Virus record (IMG/VR): IMGVR_UViG_3300032087_002691
Span: 1-58,510 of that record
Source: a virus
Length of the DNA stretch: 58,510 bases
Reading direction: 5' to 3' (one strand)
Below the pieces are notes generated by a model that was not told the DNA's origin, did no database searches, and saw only the letters and a program-made list of their open reading frames with translations. The translations under genes and the position numbers were made by a program. Positions 1 through 8,511 of the stretch are shown here, one piece after another (the stretch's first letter is position 1; every line of letters begins with the position of its first letter).

Positions 1-122
1 GCCTAGTGATGTGACGACAGTAGTTGCTCAGCAGCCTACACAGACGGTTACTGTTAGTGGGGTGGTTGCTGGTGCCGCTGGTCCTGCGGGAGCTGATGGA
101 GCTGATGGAGCTGATGGTCAAG
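1..122. repeat. Paralogue repeat with 57212-57333 (tail fibre N-terminus)
   Basis: Bases 1-61 are identical to 57212-57272, and similarity with a few mismatches continues to about 122/57333. The repeat encodes the start of the collagen-like stretch of both fibre genes. The window begins exactly where this identity begins, as expected when an assembler breaks at a repeat. Confidence 0.9.
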
Positions 123-1924
123 GTTTGATTGTAGGTGGCACTGAGAACGAGTTCCTTCAAAAGAATAGCGCAACCGACTACGATACAAAGTGGAGTGCTT
201 ATACTCTGCCTGGCGCAGATGGTGATGATGGTCAAGTCTTAACAACTGACGGTGCGGGTACGGTGTCATTTGCGTTTCCTAAGACCATTGCTGAGGATGT
301 AAAGAACGTGAGCGGAGGGACCCTTAGTAAGGGTACACCAGTACATGTCACTGGCTCTGTAGGTAATCTCGCTGAGGTTATTGCTGCTGACGCAGCCACA
401 AACTATCCAGCTCACTTTGTTCTTAATGAAGATATTGCTGATGATGGAGAGGGTCTGGGTATTGCTCTTGGGTTTATCAACAACGTAGATGTGCCCGATG
501 CCTCTATCTACACAGAGGGACAGACGGTATATCTAGGTGAGACGCCTGGAACATTCACAACAACAAAGCCAACAGGAACAAATGCCATCCAGAACCTTGG
601 GATTATCATCAAGGTGAATACGAGTGGTAATAAGATTTCTGGTATTATTATGGGTGCGGGTCGTTCTAACGACGTACCCAACATACCTAACGGTCAGACT
701 TGGATAGGTAACGCTTCGGGTGTTGCTACACCTACTACGCTGGCTACAGTCGCAACAACGGGGGCTTACTCTGATTTGAGTGGCACGCCAACCATTCCTT
801 CTGGTGACCTTGTGGATGACACAACCCCTCAACTAGGTGGTGACCTTGATGTCAACGGCAACAAGATTACGTCTGCATCTAATGGGGATATTACGATTGA
901 GCCTGACGGAGATGGTGCAATAATCTTCAAGTCTGATAACATTCAGTTTGATGGAGGCGGTACGTTCCAGGGAAAAATTAGACTATATGAGTCTGATGTG
1001 CTGGGTAGCAACTACATTGCACTGGCTGCCCCACTTGGAGTTACTAGTGATATAACATTTACATTCCCAGACGGGGTTGGGTCTAATGGACAGGTTCTTA
1101 GTTCAAATGGGGCTGGAGGGTTTGTTTGGATAACACCATTATCTGAAACAGACCCCGATTTTCAGGGCAACCTTGAAATAAGAAGGTATTCGACGATAGA
1201 AGCACAGCTGTCTCTGTTTGACTACGACAATGACAATTTTATTGGGCTGCGGGCGCCGACCGCATTGACTGCAGACACCGTTTTTATACTCCCTAGCTCT
1301 GACGGCAGTTCAGGTCAAGTTCTTAAAACCGACGGTAGTGGAAACTTGTCGTTCACCTCGGTTGGTACGGTAGGCACAACTGGTACGCCAATCGACAGTC
1401 AGGTTGCTGTATTTACTAATGCAAACACTATTGAGGGAGACGCTAATTTTGCGTGGAACGGTACTAAGCTTACGGTTGCGGGGGAGATGGTTGCTGATAA
1501 GGTTGCCATCAATCAGGTTGGACTAACCTCTGTTGGGGACTTTGGTTCTGGTTCTAGGGTTTTGAGTAGGGTAGGAACGGACACTACTGTTACGGTTGGG
1601 GACGTTTATTACTTAGGCAGTTCGGCATGGATTCAAGCCGACGCAGACGCTGTGTCTACAGCCTCTGGATTGATTGGAGTCGCCGTGGCCTCATCAACAA
1701 ATGATGGGGTTCTTGTTAGCGGAGCCGTTAAGGTTGCAGATAATACTGGGTTTAGTTCATCTGCCGTCGGAACTGTGTTGTATCTTGACACAACTGCGGG
1801 GCACGTAACGGCCACAGCACCGTCTGGAACTGGAGATGTTGTTCGAGTCGTTGGGTATGTTCTTAATGGTAGCAGCGGCATCATTTACTTCGACCCATCT
1901 AAGGATTGGATTGAGCTGTCATGA
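2..1924 (+). CDS. Collagen-like tail fibre protein, copy 1 (5' end cut by window)
   Basis: The frame is open to the left edge, so the start is missing. A GTG at 11 is available, but the paralogue starting at 57162 has 16 more residues in front of the shared stretch. Near the N-terminus are Gly-Ala-Asp collagen-like triplets (GPAGADGADGADGQG). The rest is low-complexity, Thr/Gly/Ser-rich and beta-like, with repeated 'YSDLSGTP' and 'GQVLxxxGxG' units typical of trimeric phage fibres. The C-terminal part (about residues 500-620) closely matches the end of the 57162 gene. The stop overlaps the next ATG by 4 nt (ATGA), so the two fibres are coupled. Likely role: receptor-binding or side fibre of the virion. 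The fibre class is clear from composition; the receptor is unknown. Confidence 0.75.
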   Translation, partial: PSDVTTVVAQQPTQTVTVSGVVAGAAGPAGADGADGADGQGLIVGGTENEFLQKNSATDYDTKWSAYTLPGADGDDGQVLTTDGAGTVSFAFPKTIAEDVKNVSGGTLSKGTPVHVTGSVGNLAEVIAADAATNYPAHFVLNEDIADDGEGLGIALGFINNVDVPDASIYTEGQTVYLGETPGTFTTTKPTGTNAIQNLGIIIKVNTSGNKISGIIMGAGRSNDVPNIPNGQTWIGNASGVATPTTLATVATTGAYSDLSGTPTIPSGDLVDDTTPQLGGDLDVNGNKITSASNGDITIEPDGDGAIIFKSDNIQFDGGGTFQGKIRLYESDVLGSNYIALAAPLGVTSDITFTFPDGVGSNGQVLSSNGAGGFVWITPLSETDPDFQGNLEIRRYSTIEAQLSLFDYDNDNFIGLRAPTALTADTVFILPSSDGSSGQVLKTDGSGNLSFTSVGTVGTTGTPIDSQVAVFTNANTIEGDANFAWNGTKLTVAGEMVADKVAINQVGLTSVGDFGSGSRVLSRVGTDTTVTVGDVYYLGSSAWIQADADAVSTASGLIGVAVASSTNDGVLVSGAVKVADNTGFSSSAVGTVLYLDTTAGHVTATAPSGTGDVVRVVGYVLNGSSGIIYFDPSKDWIELS

Positions 1925-2874
1925 GCATAAACAAACTCTCTGGGGTTACTTGGACTGGCATATCTAAGGTTGATGGAGTAGCGGCTTCAGGCATTAGCAA
2001 GGTTGCTGGTGTGGATGCCCCGTCAGTTAGTTATTTTCTTGATACATACCCTAACCCTGTTGCTGCTTACAGTCTACGTAAGCTTTCTTCTACGGCAACG
2101 ACTGCTATAACGGTTGAGAATTCTTCTGGCACAACAGCAGACATAGGTTTTGACTCTAACGGAGACTTAGATACAGCGGCCCTAGCATCTCACTGCGGTA
2201 GTAACTACGGCAGGGTGAGCAAGTGGTGGGACCAGTCTGGGAATGCAAACCACATGGAGCAGTCTACTGCTGCCTCAAGGCCATACATCGCAGACGCCTC
2301 TGGGCATGTAATTACAACAACAACAAATTCTATCCCAGCTCTTGACTTTTACTTTGGCTCAACTGCGAGATGGTTGGAAGATACGTTTGTCACAAACAAT
2401 GGTAGTCAGTTTCTTTTGACATGTTTACTGGAGCTAGGTACCGTGACTGCAACTCAAAACTTTTTCTCTCAATGGACAGCATCACAATCAACCCAGGTTA
2501 TGCAGCTTCAAGGATTGAACACTGCTAATTGGAGAATTATTGCTAGGTATGACAACGCCTCAGCAAACCTTGGTAGAGTTCAAACAAACGCTGCTTTATC
2601 TTTGGGCAATGAGTATATTATAAACAGCTACGTAAGCAACTACGCAGGAGACGTGGATGTAAATGGTGATACTGCAGACACAGACACTGGATTCCCAACG
2701 ACAGGGTCTATAAACAATAGCAGCCTTCTTACTGCTCTCGGAAGAAGGTCTGATAACGGAAACGGCCAGTACCAAGGATTAGCCTCTGAAGTTATTCTTT
2801 GGTCTGACACTACGCTTCCAGATAGAGATAATGTTATGGCTGATATAAACTCTTATTATTCTATATATGCCTAA
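1921..2874 (+). CDS. Concanavalin/arabinofuranosidase-like fold tail fibre protein
   Basis: 317 aa. The N-terminal 35 residues repeat 'SGISKV' and 'WTGISKV' units. From about residue 45 the protein shows the pattern of the AbfB-catalytic-like lectin fold: AAYSLRKLSS, then TADIGFDSNGDLD, then VSKWWDQSGNANH (residues about 48-112), followed by a beta-rich jelly-roll. In phages this fold usually serves as a glycan-binding fibre or tip domain; I cannot confirm catalytic residues. It overlaps the upstream fibre by 4 nt, and its stop overlaps the start of the small gene at 2867, so it lies in a tight adhesin operon. Binding of a host surface polysaccharide is inferred from fold and place. Confidence 0.65.
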   Translation: MSINKLSGVTWTGISKVDGVAASGISKVAGVDAPSVSYFLDTYPNPVAAYSLRKLSSTATTAITVENSSGTTADIGFDSNGDLDTAALASHCGSNYGRVSKWWDQSGNANHMEQSTAASRPYIADASGHVITTTTNSIPALDFYFGSTARWLEDTFVTNNGSQFLLTCLLELGTVTATQNFFSQWTASQSTQVMQLQGLNTANWRIIARYDNASANLGRVQTNAALSLGNEYIINSYVSNYAGDVDVNGDTADTDTGFPTTGSINNSSLLTALGRRSDNGNGQYQGLASEVILWSDTTLPDRDNVMADINSYYSIYA

Positions 2875-3092
2875 GACAGCAACAGACACGGGTAATAAAA
2901 TAACCTCTGGATACGCTTTGGTTATTGATAATATTGAAGAATACTTTGAGACTATTCAGGGTGCCGTGAACTGGGCTAAAGCGGGCAACATTAATGATGT
3001 TGTTTTTTTTTACGGACCCATCAATAACAGACCAAGAAAAGGCTGACGATTTACTCTACGGCGACGGTATGGCCTACTCTGACAGTCTTTAA
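2867..3092 (+). pseudogene. Small gene interrupted by a T9 homopolymer frameshift
   Basis: An ATG at 2867 overlaps the stop of the previous fibre. The frame reads about 45 codons into a run of nine T (3003-3011), then ends after a basic tail. If one T is skipped, the frame continues FTDPSITDQEKADDLL and ends in GMAYSDSL with a stop at 3090-3092. This gives a coherent acidic 74-aa protein that fills the gap to the next promoter. The break could be a sequencing or assembly homopolymer error, a real mutation, or programmed slippage. The product is unknown. Confidence 0.6.
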
Positions 3093-3100
3093 TATATTTG
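3093..3100 (+). promoter_or_regulatory. Bacteroidota -7 box TATATTTG
   Basis: Matches TAnnTTTG and ends 4 nt before the ATG at 3105, so the transcript would be almost leaderless. No clear TTG -33 box is visible. The same box with the same 4-nt spacing recurs upstream of 44231 and 45303. Confidence 0.55.
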
Positions 3101-3104
3101 CATT

Positions 3105-3395
3105 ATGGCTGATGCATCTAAAGTAAAAAAGATGTTAAAGAGGTATGGACTCTCTGGGGTAAACAAACCCAAGAGAACTCCGTCACACCCTAAAAAATCT
3201 CACGTTGTTCTAGCTAAGGTTGGTGATAAGGTTAAGCTTATCCGCTTTGGCGAGCAGGGGGCAGATACAGTCACAGAGTCCAATCCTACGGGAGCACGTA
3301 AGAAGAAGCAGGACTCGTTCAAAGCTCGTCACGCAAAAAACATTGCTAAAGGAAAGATGAGCGCGGCCTACTGGGCTAACAAAGTAAAATGGTAA
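3105..3395 (+). CDS. DUF5872-like small basic phage protein
   Basis: 96 aa, very Lys-rich. The pattern is RTPSHPKKSHVVLAKV, then IRFGEQGAD, then SFKARHAKNIAKGKMSAAYW (to residue 92). I recognise this as the DUF5872 family, small proteins common in marine phages next to head genes. The conserved KARH..N..KGK stretch suggests nucleic acid binding, but no function is established. It has its own promoter box immediately upstream and sits 13 nt before the scaffold-like gene, so it probably belongs to the capsid operon. Confidence 0.75.
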   Translation: MADASKVKKMLKRYGLSGVNKPKRTPSHPKKSHVVLAKVGDKVKLIRFGEQGADTVTESNPTGARKKKQDSFKARHAKNIAKGKMSAAYWANKVKW

Positions 3396-3408
3396 TTAAA
3401 TACAAATC

Positions 3409-4533
3409 ATGAAAGATTTAGAAACAGCGATGTCGGAAGCAGGCTTCACTATTAGTGATGACGCACCGACGCAAGAAACATCTCAGGAAAATGTACAAAA
3501 TCAAGAGCAAGCTCAACAAAGTACTGCTCCTGTTGAGGACGTCGCTCCTCAGCCTGAGAGACAACCTTCTCCTGAACCTGAGCTGGTGGCTCAACCGCCA
3601 GTCCAACAAACTCAGGACCCGTATTATACGCAGGCGCAGAAGGTAACACAACAAGAAAATTTCTCCGAGTCCGAACTCGAAAATGAAGTATTGAGGTATA
3701 TGAGCGAAAGGCTCGGCTCTCAGTACGACAGCTTCGACTCGTTCAAAGAGAGTTTAAATAAAGCTTCGCTTGAAATCGACGAGCGTGTAGCTGCAATCAA
3801 CAACTTTGTCCGTGAGACAGGACGGAGCCCAGAAGATTGGTATGCATATCAACGGCTTAATACATCCGAAATGGATGACCTTACCGCTGTGCGCAACCAG
3901 ATGAAGATGGAACATGCAAACCTCAGCAGTGAGGAAGTTGACATGCTCATCGGAAACAAGTACAAACTGGACCCCGACCTAAACACCGAGCAGGATGTTA
4001 AGATGGCGCAGCTTCAACTTAAGATGGATGCGGAGCAGGCACGTCGTTCCCTTGAGGATATTCGTAGTAAATACGAAGCCCCTGAAGTTCAGAGCAACGA
4101 GCCACAATCTTTTATAACTGATGAGTGGGTTTCCACGATGAGAAAAGAAGTCAATAGTCTTGACGGACTTGTGTTTGGCTTACCTAACGGTTCGCAGTTC
4201 ACCTACGGGTTGAACAACAAGTACAAGGATTCTCTCATTGAAAAGAACTCTCGTCTTGACTACTATTTCGACGACTACATCAACAGCTCAGGGGACTGGA
4301 ACTTTGATAAGCTCAGTTCTCACAGAGCGCTCATTGACAACATCGACGAAATTGTTTCTTCTGTATACAGGCAGGGGGTTAGCGACGGACAACGAAAGGT
4401 TGTTCAAACCGCTGGCAATGTATCTACGGATACTAGACCTCAGCAGAGCATTCAGCAGAACACATCTAGTAGACTTGAGGAACAGCTCAGGGAGGCATTC
4501 GGAGGTAATAATGGATTGACTTTCAAATTCTAA
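3409..4533 (+). CDS. Putative capsid scaffolding protein
   Basis: 374 aa, acidic, Gln/Glu/Pro-rich in the first 90 residues, then predicted helical and coiled-coil (residues about 95-215) with a charged C-terminal tail ending in GLTFKF. It lies immediately upstream of the major capsid protein (20 nt gap), the usual place for a scaffold. Low-complexity acidic N-terminus plus long helices is typical of phage scaffolds, and no enzymatic motif is visible. The assignment is by composition and gene order. The start ATG follows an A/T-rich leader (TAATTAAATACAAATC) without a Shine-Dalgarno site. Confidence 0.6.
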   Translation: MKDLETAMSEAGFTISDDAPTQETSQENVQNQEQAQQSTAPVEDVAPQPERQPSPEPELVAQPPVQQTQDPYYTQAQKVTQQENFSESELENEVLRYMSERLGSQYDSFDSFKESLNKASLEIDERVAAINNFVRETGRSPEDWYAYQRLNTSEMDDLTAVRNQMKMEHANLSSEEVDMLIGNKYKLDPDLNTEQDVKMAQLQLKMDAEQARRSLEDIRSKYEAPEVQSNEPQSFITDEWVSTMRKEVNSLDGLVFGLPNGSQFTYGLNNKYKDSLIEKNSRLDYYFDDYINSSGDWNFDKLSSHRALIDNIDEIVSSVYRQGVSDGQRKVVQTAGNVSTDTRPQQSIQQNTSSRLEEQLREAFGGNNGLTFKF

Positions 4534-4552
4534 CGCCTAAAAAAAAGAAATC

Positions 4553-6001
4553 ATGGCTATTACGGTTACAAACAACGGAGGTAACCCAGGTCCTAAAGGG
4601 ATTAACAACTCCGTATTTAACAGACTAGACCCAACGAAGTACACTTCGTTGCACGACTTTATCGACGAGGTAAACGCTCCAGACATCAGAGCCAACCTCA
4701 TCAAAACTTTCGGTGACCAGGGTATCACTGGCTTTCTGAAGCTCACAGGTGCTGTCAACAGCGCAGGTACTGCAGACGAAGTCACGTACTGGGAAGAAGC
4801 TAGACTCCACCAGTTGCAATCTTGTGACGCTGACGGTGGCGGTTCTGCTATTGCCGCTGGAACGACTGAAGTCACTATTGATGGCATGCATGCTCAAGGG
4901 GGTTCTGGATATGATTCAGATGCTGAGGATGCTACTGTAAAGGCTCTCGTAGTTCGTAAGGGTGATATCGTTTTGCTCAATGGCGCTGACCGCTTCATTG
5001 TTTCAACGGTAACTATTAACTCTACTACAGGTGTTGCTTCTGCAGAACTTCACTCATTGGTTTCTGGAGGTACTTCCGCAGAGATTGCTGACAATGCCGC
5101 TCTTTCATTGCCAATCGTTGGTAATATGTTTGAGCAGGGCACTGACCAGCCAGACCGCTACTTGGAGTCTAACGTTGTTAAGAGAACCAACCCATACGCT
5201 ATCGTTAAGGAGGTGTACAAGGTTACTGGTTCACAGGCAACGAACATCGGCTACGTTGACCTCGGAGGAGGTGACTACAGATGGTACTTGAAGGGTGAGG
5301 GTGATACTCGTCAGCGCTTTATGGATAAGCGTGAGATGACTCTCTTGCTTGGACAGAAAGTCACCAACACTACTGATACTGAGGTTGCATCTATCGACGG
5401 TACTGAAGGTTACTTCGCCGCCTTGGAGGACAGAGGTATGGTTACTTCTGACTTGATTGGCGCCACTACCACCGACTTCGGTGATATTGATGCGCTCATC
5501 ACGCAGATGGATAAGCAGGGATGTCCAGCTGAATACGCTATCTACGCTAACACTGCTCAGATGTTGGCCTTGGATAACATGTTGGCTAACGGTGGTACAG
5601 CAGCCTCAACATCAGGTTTGGCAGCTAACTACGGTGCATTCAACAACGATAAGGACATGGCGTTGAACTTGGGATTCCAGTCATTTGCTAGAGGTGGATA
5701 CACCTTCCACAAGCACAGCTGGAAGCTCTTGAACGACCCAACCTTGTTGGCTGGTTCAGACTACAAAGGTGTTTGCATTCCTTTGGCTAACGTAACTGAC
5801 GCTAGAACTGGTACGAAGGCTCCAGCATTGGAGATGAACTACAAGGCTGCGGGAGGTTACAGCAGAGAAATGGAGCACTGGGTAACTGGTGGTGGAGTTC
5901 TCGGATTCAACAACAACGGTAAGGACGTTGCTGAGTTCAACTACCGCTCAGAGTGCAACTTGATTACTCGCGCTGCAAACCAGCACGTATTGATTAAGTA
6001 A
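4553..6001 (+). CDS. Major capsid protein
   Basis: 482 aa, a usual size for an HK97-fold shell protein of crAss-like and related podoviruses. It starts with an N-arm (MAITVTNNGGNPGPKG) and has a helical segment YTSLHDFIDEVNAPDIRANL at about residues 24-43. Evidence is position (after the scaffold-like gene, before the connector/ring genes), length, and even Gly/Ala/Asn-rich composition. A C-terminal region with WVTGGGVLGFNNNG at about residue 444 looks like a beta-rich P-domain strand. A strong hairpin terminator follows at 6016-6050, fitting a highly expressed gene. The family cannot be fixed without a structure comparison. Confidence 0.75.
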   Translation: MAITVTNNGGNPGPKGINNSVFNRLDPTKYTSLHDFIDEVNAPDIRANLIKTFGDQGITGFLKLTGAVNSAGTADEVTYWEEARLHQLQSCDADGGGSAIAAGTTEVTIDGMHAQGGSGYDSDAEDATVKALVVRKGDIVLLNGADRFIVSTVTINSTTGVASAELHSLVSGGTSAEIADNAALSLPIVGNMFEQGTDQPDRYLESNVVKRTNPYAIVKEVYKVTGSQATNIGYVDLGGGDYRWYLKGEGDTRQRFMDKREMTLLLGQKVTNTTDTEVASIDGTEGYFAALEDRGMVTSDLIGATTTDFGDIDALITQMDKQGCPAEYAIYANTAQMLALDNMLANGGTAASTSGLAANYGAFNNDKDMALNLGFQSFARGGYTFHKHSWKLLNDPTLLAGSDYKGVCIPLANVTDARTGTKAPALEMNYKAAGGYSREMEHWVTGGGVLGFNNNGKDVAEFNYRSECNLITRAANQHVLIK

Positions 6002-6015
6002 TCTGATTTGTAATT

Positions 6016-6050
6016 GGGAGGGGAGAAAGGCTCTCCTCCCTCTTACTTCT
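6016..6050 (+). terminator. Hairpin terminator or attenuator after the capsid gene
   Basis: GGGAGGGGAG (6016-6025) pairs with CTCTCCTCCC (6031-6040): ten pairs with one G-T wobble around an AAAGG loop, followed by the T/C-rich TCTTACTTCT. It lies 15 nt after the capsid stop. The T tract is interrupted, so termination may be partial. Confidence 0.6.
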
Positions 6051-6069
6051 GACAATAAAATTTATTATC

Positions 6070-6906
6070 ATGGAAAATCAAACTGTTAAGAGAGGGCGTC
6101 CAGCTAAGTCTGCGCCTAAGGTGGCTGTTGAGACGGCTGCTCCGAAGGCATCGAAGCCTTCAATCAAAAGAAGTATTCCTAATGAGGAAAATCGCCCGTC
6201 AGCGTTTGTCACTGTTAACGGCGCAGGCGGTATCGTACTTAAACTCAGAAACTCAGGGCTGTCGTACTACGACCCCGAAACGAAGCAGGTTAGACAGATT
6301 AGATATGCTCCACTAGAGCCATCTGTTTTTGTTGATGAGCAATCAGCCTCTCCCGTTATTGAGCAAGTCTTTATGTATGACAAGATGCTCGTCGTGCCTC
6401 TTGAGAAGCCAAACTTGAAAAGATTCTTGGAGCTTCACCCAGACAACCAGGCTAATGGCGGCACAGTATTTAAAGCTCTTGACAACAAGAAGCCAAAGGT
6501 TGATGAGGTCAACAACGAGTTCTTGATTCACGATGCCGTTAGCATTGTTAAGAGCAAGAGCGTGTCTGACTTGTTGCCACTGGCTATGGCTTTGAAGATT
6601 AACATCGACCAAGACGACCTGTCTGTTAAGCGCGACATGGTGCGTTACGCTCGAAGGAATCCACAGAAGTTTCTCGACATGACAACCAACCCATTGGTTG
6701 AGGTAAGAAGCTCTACGTCCCAAGCATTTGACTTCAATATCGTTAGATACAACGGAGGTGCTATTGTTTGGTACGACACGAACAAGGTTATTGTCACAGT
6801 ACCTACGGGGCAAGATGCTTCAGAAACTCTTGCTAGATACTGCATGACAGACCAGGGAAGTTCTGTACTTTCCGAAATAGATAGGCAGCTTGCAGAGATT
6901 GCCTGA
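6070..6906 (+). CDS. Virion-associated protein with N-terminal AT-hook-like motif
   Basis: 278 aa. The N-terminus (residues 1-40) is basic and disordered, with KRGRPAKSAPK at residues 7-17, an AT-hook-like RGRP core able to contact DNA minor groove. The body has an 'FLELHPDNQANGG' segment (about residues 118-130) and a helical stretch ending near residue 205. It sits alone between two terminators (6016-6050 and 6925-6959) directly after the capsid gene. Decoration, inner capsid or head-completion roles are all possible; I do not recognise the family firmly. The leader is A/T-rich (ATAAAATTTATTATC). Confidence 0.5.
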   Translation: MENQTVKRGRPAKSAPKVAVETAAPKASKPSIKRSIPNEENRPSAFVTVNGAGGIVLKLRNSGLSYYDPETKQVRQIRYAPLEPSVFVDEQSASPVIEQVFMYDKMLVVPLEKPNLKRFLELHPDNQANGGTVFKALDNKKPKVDEVNNEFLIHDAVSIVKSKSVSDLLPLAMALKINIDQDDLSVKRDMVRYARRNPQKFLDMTTNPLVEVRSSTSQAFDFNIVRYNGGAIVWYDTNKVIVTVPTGQDASETLARYCMTDQGSSVLSEIDRQLAEIA

Positions 6907-6924
6907 CATCGCGTGTGAGGCAGT

Positions 6925-6959
6925 AAGGGGGAGTGGCCGAAAGGCCCTCCCCTTTTTCT
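6925..6959 (+). terminator. Rho-independent terminator
   Basis: AAGGGGGA (6925-6932) pairs with TCCCCTTT (6948-6955), with one G-T wobble. An internal GT/C bulge separates this from GGCC-GAAA-GGCC (6935-6946), and a T tract follows. A textbook terminator with a GAAA tetraloop directly after the 278-aa gene, separating it from the next promoter at 6961. Confidence 0.85.
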
Positions 6960-6960
6960 T

Positions 6961-6968
6961 TATATTTG
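6961..6968 (+). promoter_or_regulatory. Bacteroidota -7 box TATATTTG
   Basis: TATATTTGC begins right after the terminator, 20 nt before the ATG at 6989. The following leader 'TTAGCCCAAA' resembles the leader of the portal gene ('GTGAGCCCAAA', after the box at 54283), so the two late promoters share a 5' UTR element. Confidence 0.55.
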
Positions 6969-6988
6969 CTTAGCCCAAAACAATCGAA

Positions 6989-7708
6989 ATGATAAGCGTT
7001 AAGAGAATATATGAAGTGTTGAAAGACCTCGCCAATAAAGAGCAGCGGGGCTTTGTTAGCCCGTCAGAGTTCAACACGATGGCTCCTATCGCTCAGACCG
7101 CAGTGTACAATGCTATGTGGGCAGAAGCCGTAGGGGTTCAACAGCTGGTTTCTACAGGGAGGGACGGTCAGAGGGCGATGTCTAAGGAGAGAGATGTTAA
7201 GGAGGATTTGGCTGCATACCTCAGGTCGGAGACACTGGACAGACAGAGTGACTTTAAGTTTCTTTTCCCAGACGACTACTACAAGATTGCATCTGCAAAA
7301 ACGTATGGGGATGTGCTTATGAATACTGTGACATCAATTCCTATTGAGTTGGTATACGATGTACATAAGCTTGACTACATGTTGCAGAGCCCGCTATCCG
7401 CGCCCACTGCGACCAAGCCAGTAGCCTTCGTTGCAGATAAGATTGAACTCTATCCTAAGTCTATCAGAAAGATTGACTTGAGATACTATAAGATACCTGA
7501 GGGCGTTACTACAGCGGGTGTATCGTCTACGTCACAGCCTCAGTACAACTTTAATACTATCGGAGGTGATGAAGTCTTTGATGCATCTACTAGCATCAAC
7601 TTTGAGTTGCCAGAAGACAGGGAGGATATGCTCGTCGTTGAGCTTGCTGGCATGATTGGCACAGCGCTAAGGGATGCAGCACTCGTTAACTATGGAAGAC
7701 AAAAGTAA
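6989..7708 (+). CDS. Neck/ring (head-tail connector) protein, crAss-like type
   Basis: 239 aa. It starts with a helical domain (MISVKRIYEVLKDLANKEQR). In the middle is the signature KIELYPKSIRKIDLRYYKIP (about residues 151-170), followed by 'INFELPEDREDMLVVELAGMIG' split over residues about 208-229. In my recollection this layout marks the small ring proteins below the portal of crAss-like and related Bacteroidota podoviruses. It overlaps the next gene by one base (TAATG), and with it forms a two-protein neck module before the giant tail protein. Function is inferred by family resemblance and order. Confidence 0.6.
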   Translation: MISVKRIYEVLKDLANKEQRGFVSPSEFNTMAPIAQTAVYNAMWAEAVGVQQLVSTGRDGQRAMSKERDVKEDLAAYLRSETLDRQSDFKFLFPDDYYKIASAKTYGDVLMNTVTSIPIELVYDVHKLDYMLQSPLSAPTATKPVAFVADKIELYPKSIRKIDLRYYKIPEGVTTAGVSSTSQPQYNFNTIGGDEVFDASTSINFELPEDREDMLVVELAGMIGTALRDAALVNYGRQK

Positions 7709-8511
7709 TGGCACGTAATCTAGTAACAGTATCAGAAGTTGTAAGTGACTTCATCATGTCTCTAGAGGGTGATGATTTCGCAAAAAACATATCAGATACT
7801 CTGGTTCACAACTACGCTCTTCGCGGCATTCGCGAGATGGGCTTTGACGTATTGCAGAGGGTACAGTCTATCAAGCTGACAAAGAACAGCAACGACACTG
7901 TAGACCTGCCAGATGATTTTGTATCTCTTGTTAAGGTTGGGGTTATCGGTTCCGATGGTCTGCTTTACGTGCTCGGTGAGAACAAGAACATCAACATGTC
8001 TCGCAAGTACAAGACGACTGCGGGAGGCACTTTGATTGACAGCGACGGAGATGGTGTTTATGACAGGGAGGACGCTAAGGGTTCTCCTAGCAGCGCAAGA
8101 GACCTTGACGACCATGTAGTCTTCAACAACTACATCTATCAAAACAATGTAGGGCAGCTGTACGGCTTCGGCGGTGGTAAGTATAGAGGGGAGTACAGAA
8201 TGAACTACGAGCAGAACAGAATCGAGCTTGCTCTTGACAGCGGATACAGCGAGATTGTTATTGAATACATCGCTGATGAGGCACGTAGCGAGAACCCAAC
8301 AGTTCATGTCATGGCTGAGGAGGCTCTCAGAGCATATATCTATTACAAGATTATAGAGCGAAAGAGCAGCGTTCCAGGCAACGAAAAGGCTAGAGCTAGG
8401 GCTGAGTACTTTAACGAGCTTAGAAGGGCTAATTCGCGCTTAAAATCATTCAGTAAGGAGGATGCTCTGCAGGTTATTCGTAAGAACTTCAAACAAGCTC
8501 CTAAGTACTGA
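7708..8511 (+). CDS. Neck/ring protein 2
   Basis: 267 aa. An N-terminal helical part is followed by TVDLPDDFVSLVKVGVI at about residues 65-81, a pattern ('LPDDF...KVGV') I associate with connector/ring proteins of crAss-like phages. A Gly-rich hairpin region lies near residues 146-160. The C-terminal 60 residues are basic and helical. Its ATG overlaps the stop of the previous gene and its stop overlaps the ATG of the 1829-aa gene, so the three are probably translated together as a neck-tail assembly line. Confidence 0.6.
   Translation: MARNLVTVSEVVSDFIMSLEGDDFAKNISDTLVHNYALRGIREMGFDVLQRVQSIKLTKNSNDTVDLPDDFVSLVKVGVIGSDGLLYVLGENKNINMSRKYKTTAGGTLIDSDGDGVYDREDAKGSPSSARDLDDHVVFNNYIYQNNVGQLYGFGGGKYRGEYRMNYEQNRIELALDSGYSEIVIEYIADEARSENPTVHVMAEEALRAYIYYKIIERKSSVPGNEKARARAEYFNELRRANSRLKSFSKEDALQVIRKNFKQAPKY

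Noticed and set aside
4537-4887. Minus-strand ORFs over structural genes (for example 4537-4887, 24870-25454, 55989-56516)
   Set aside because: They mirror the codon pattern of the well-supported plus-strand genes and show no protein-like motifs or leaders.
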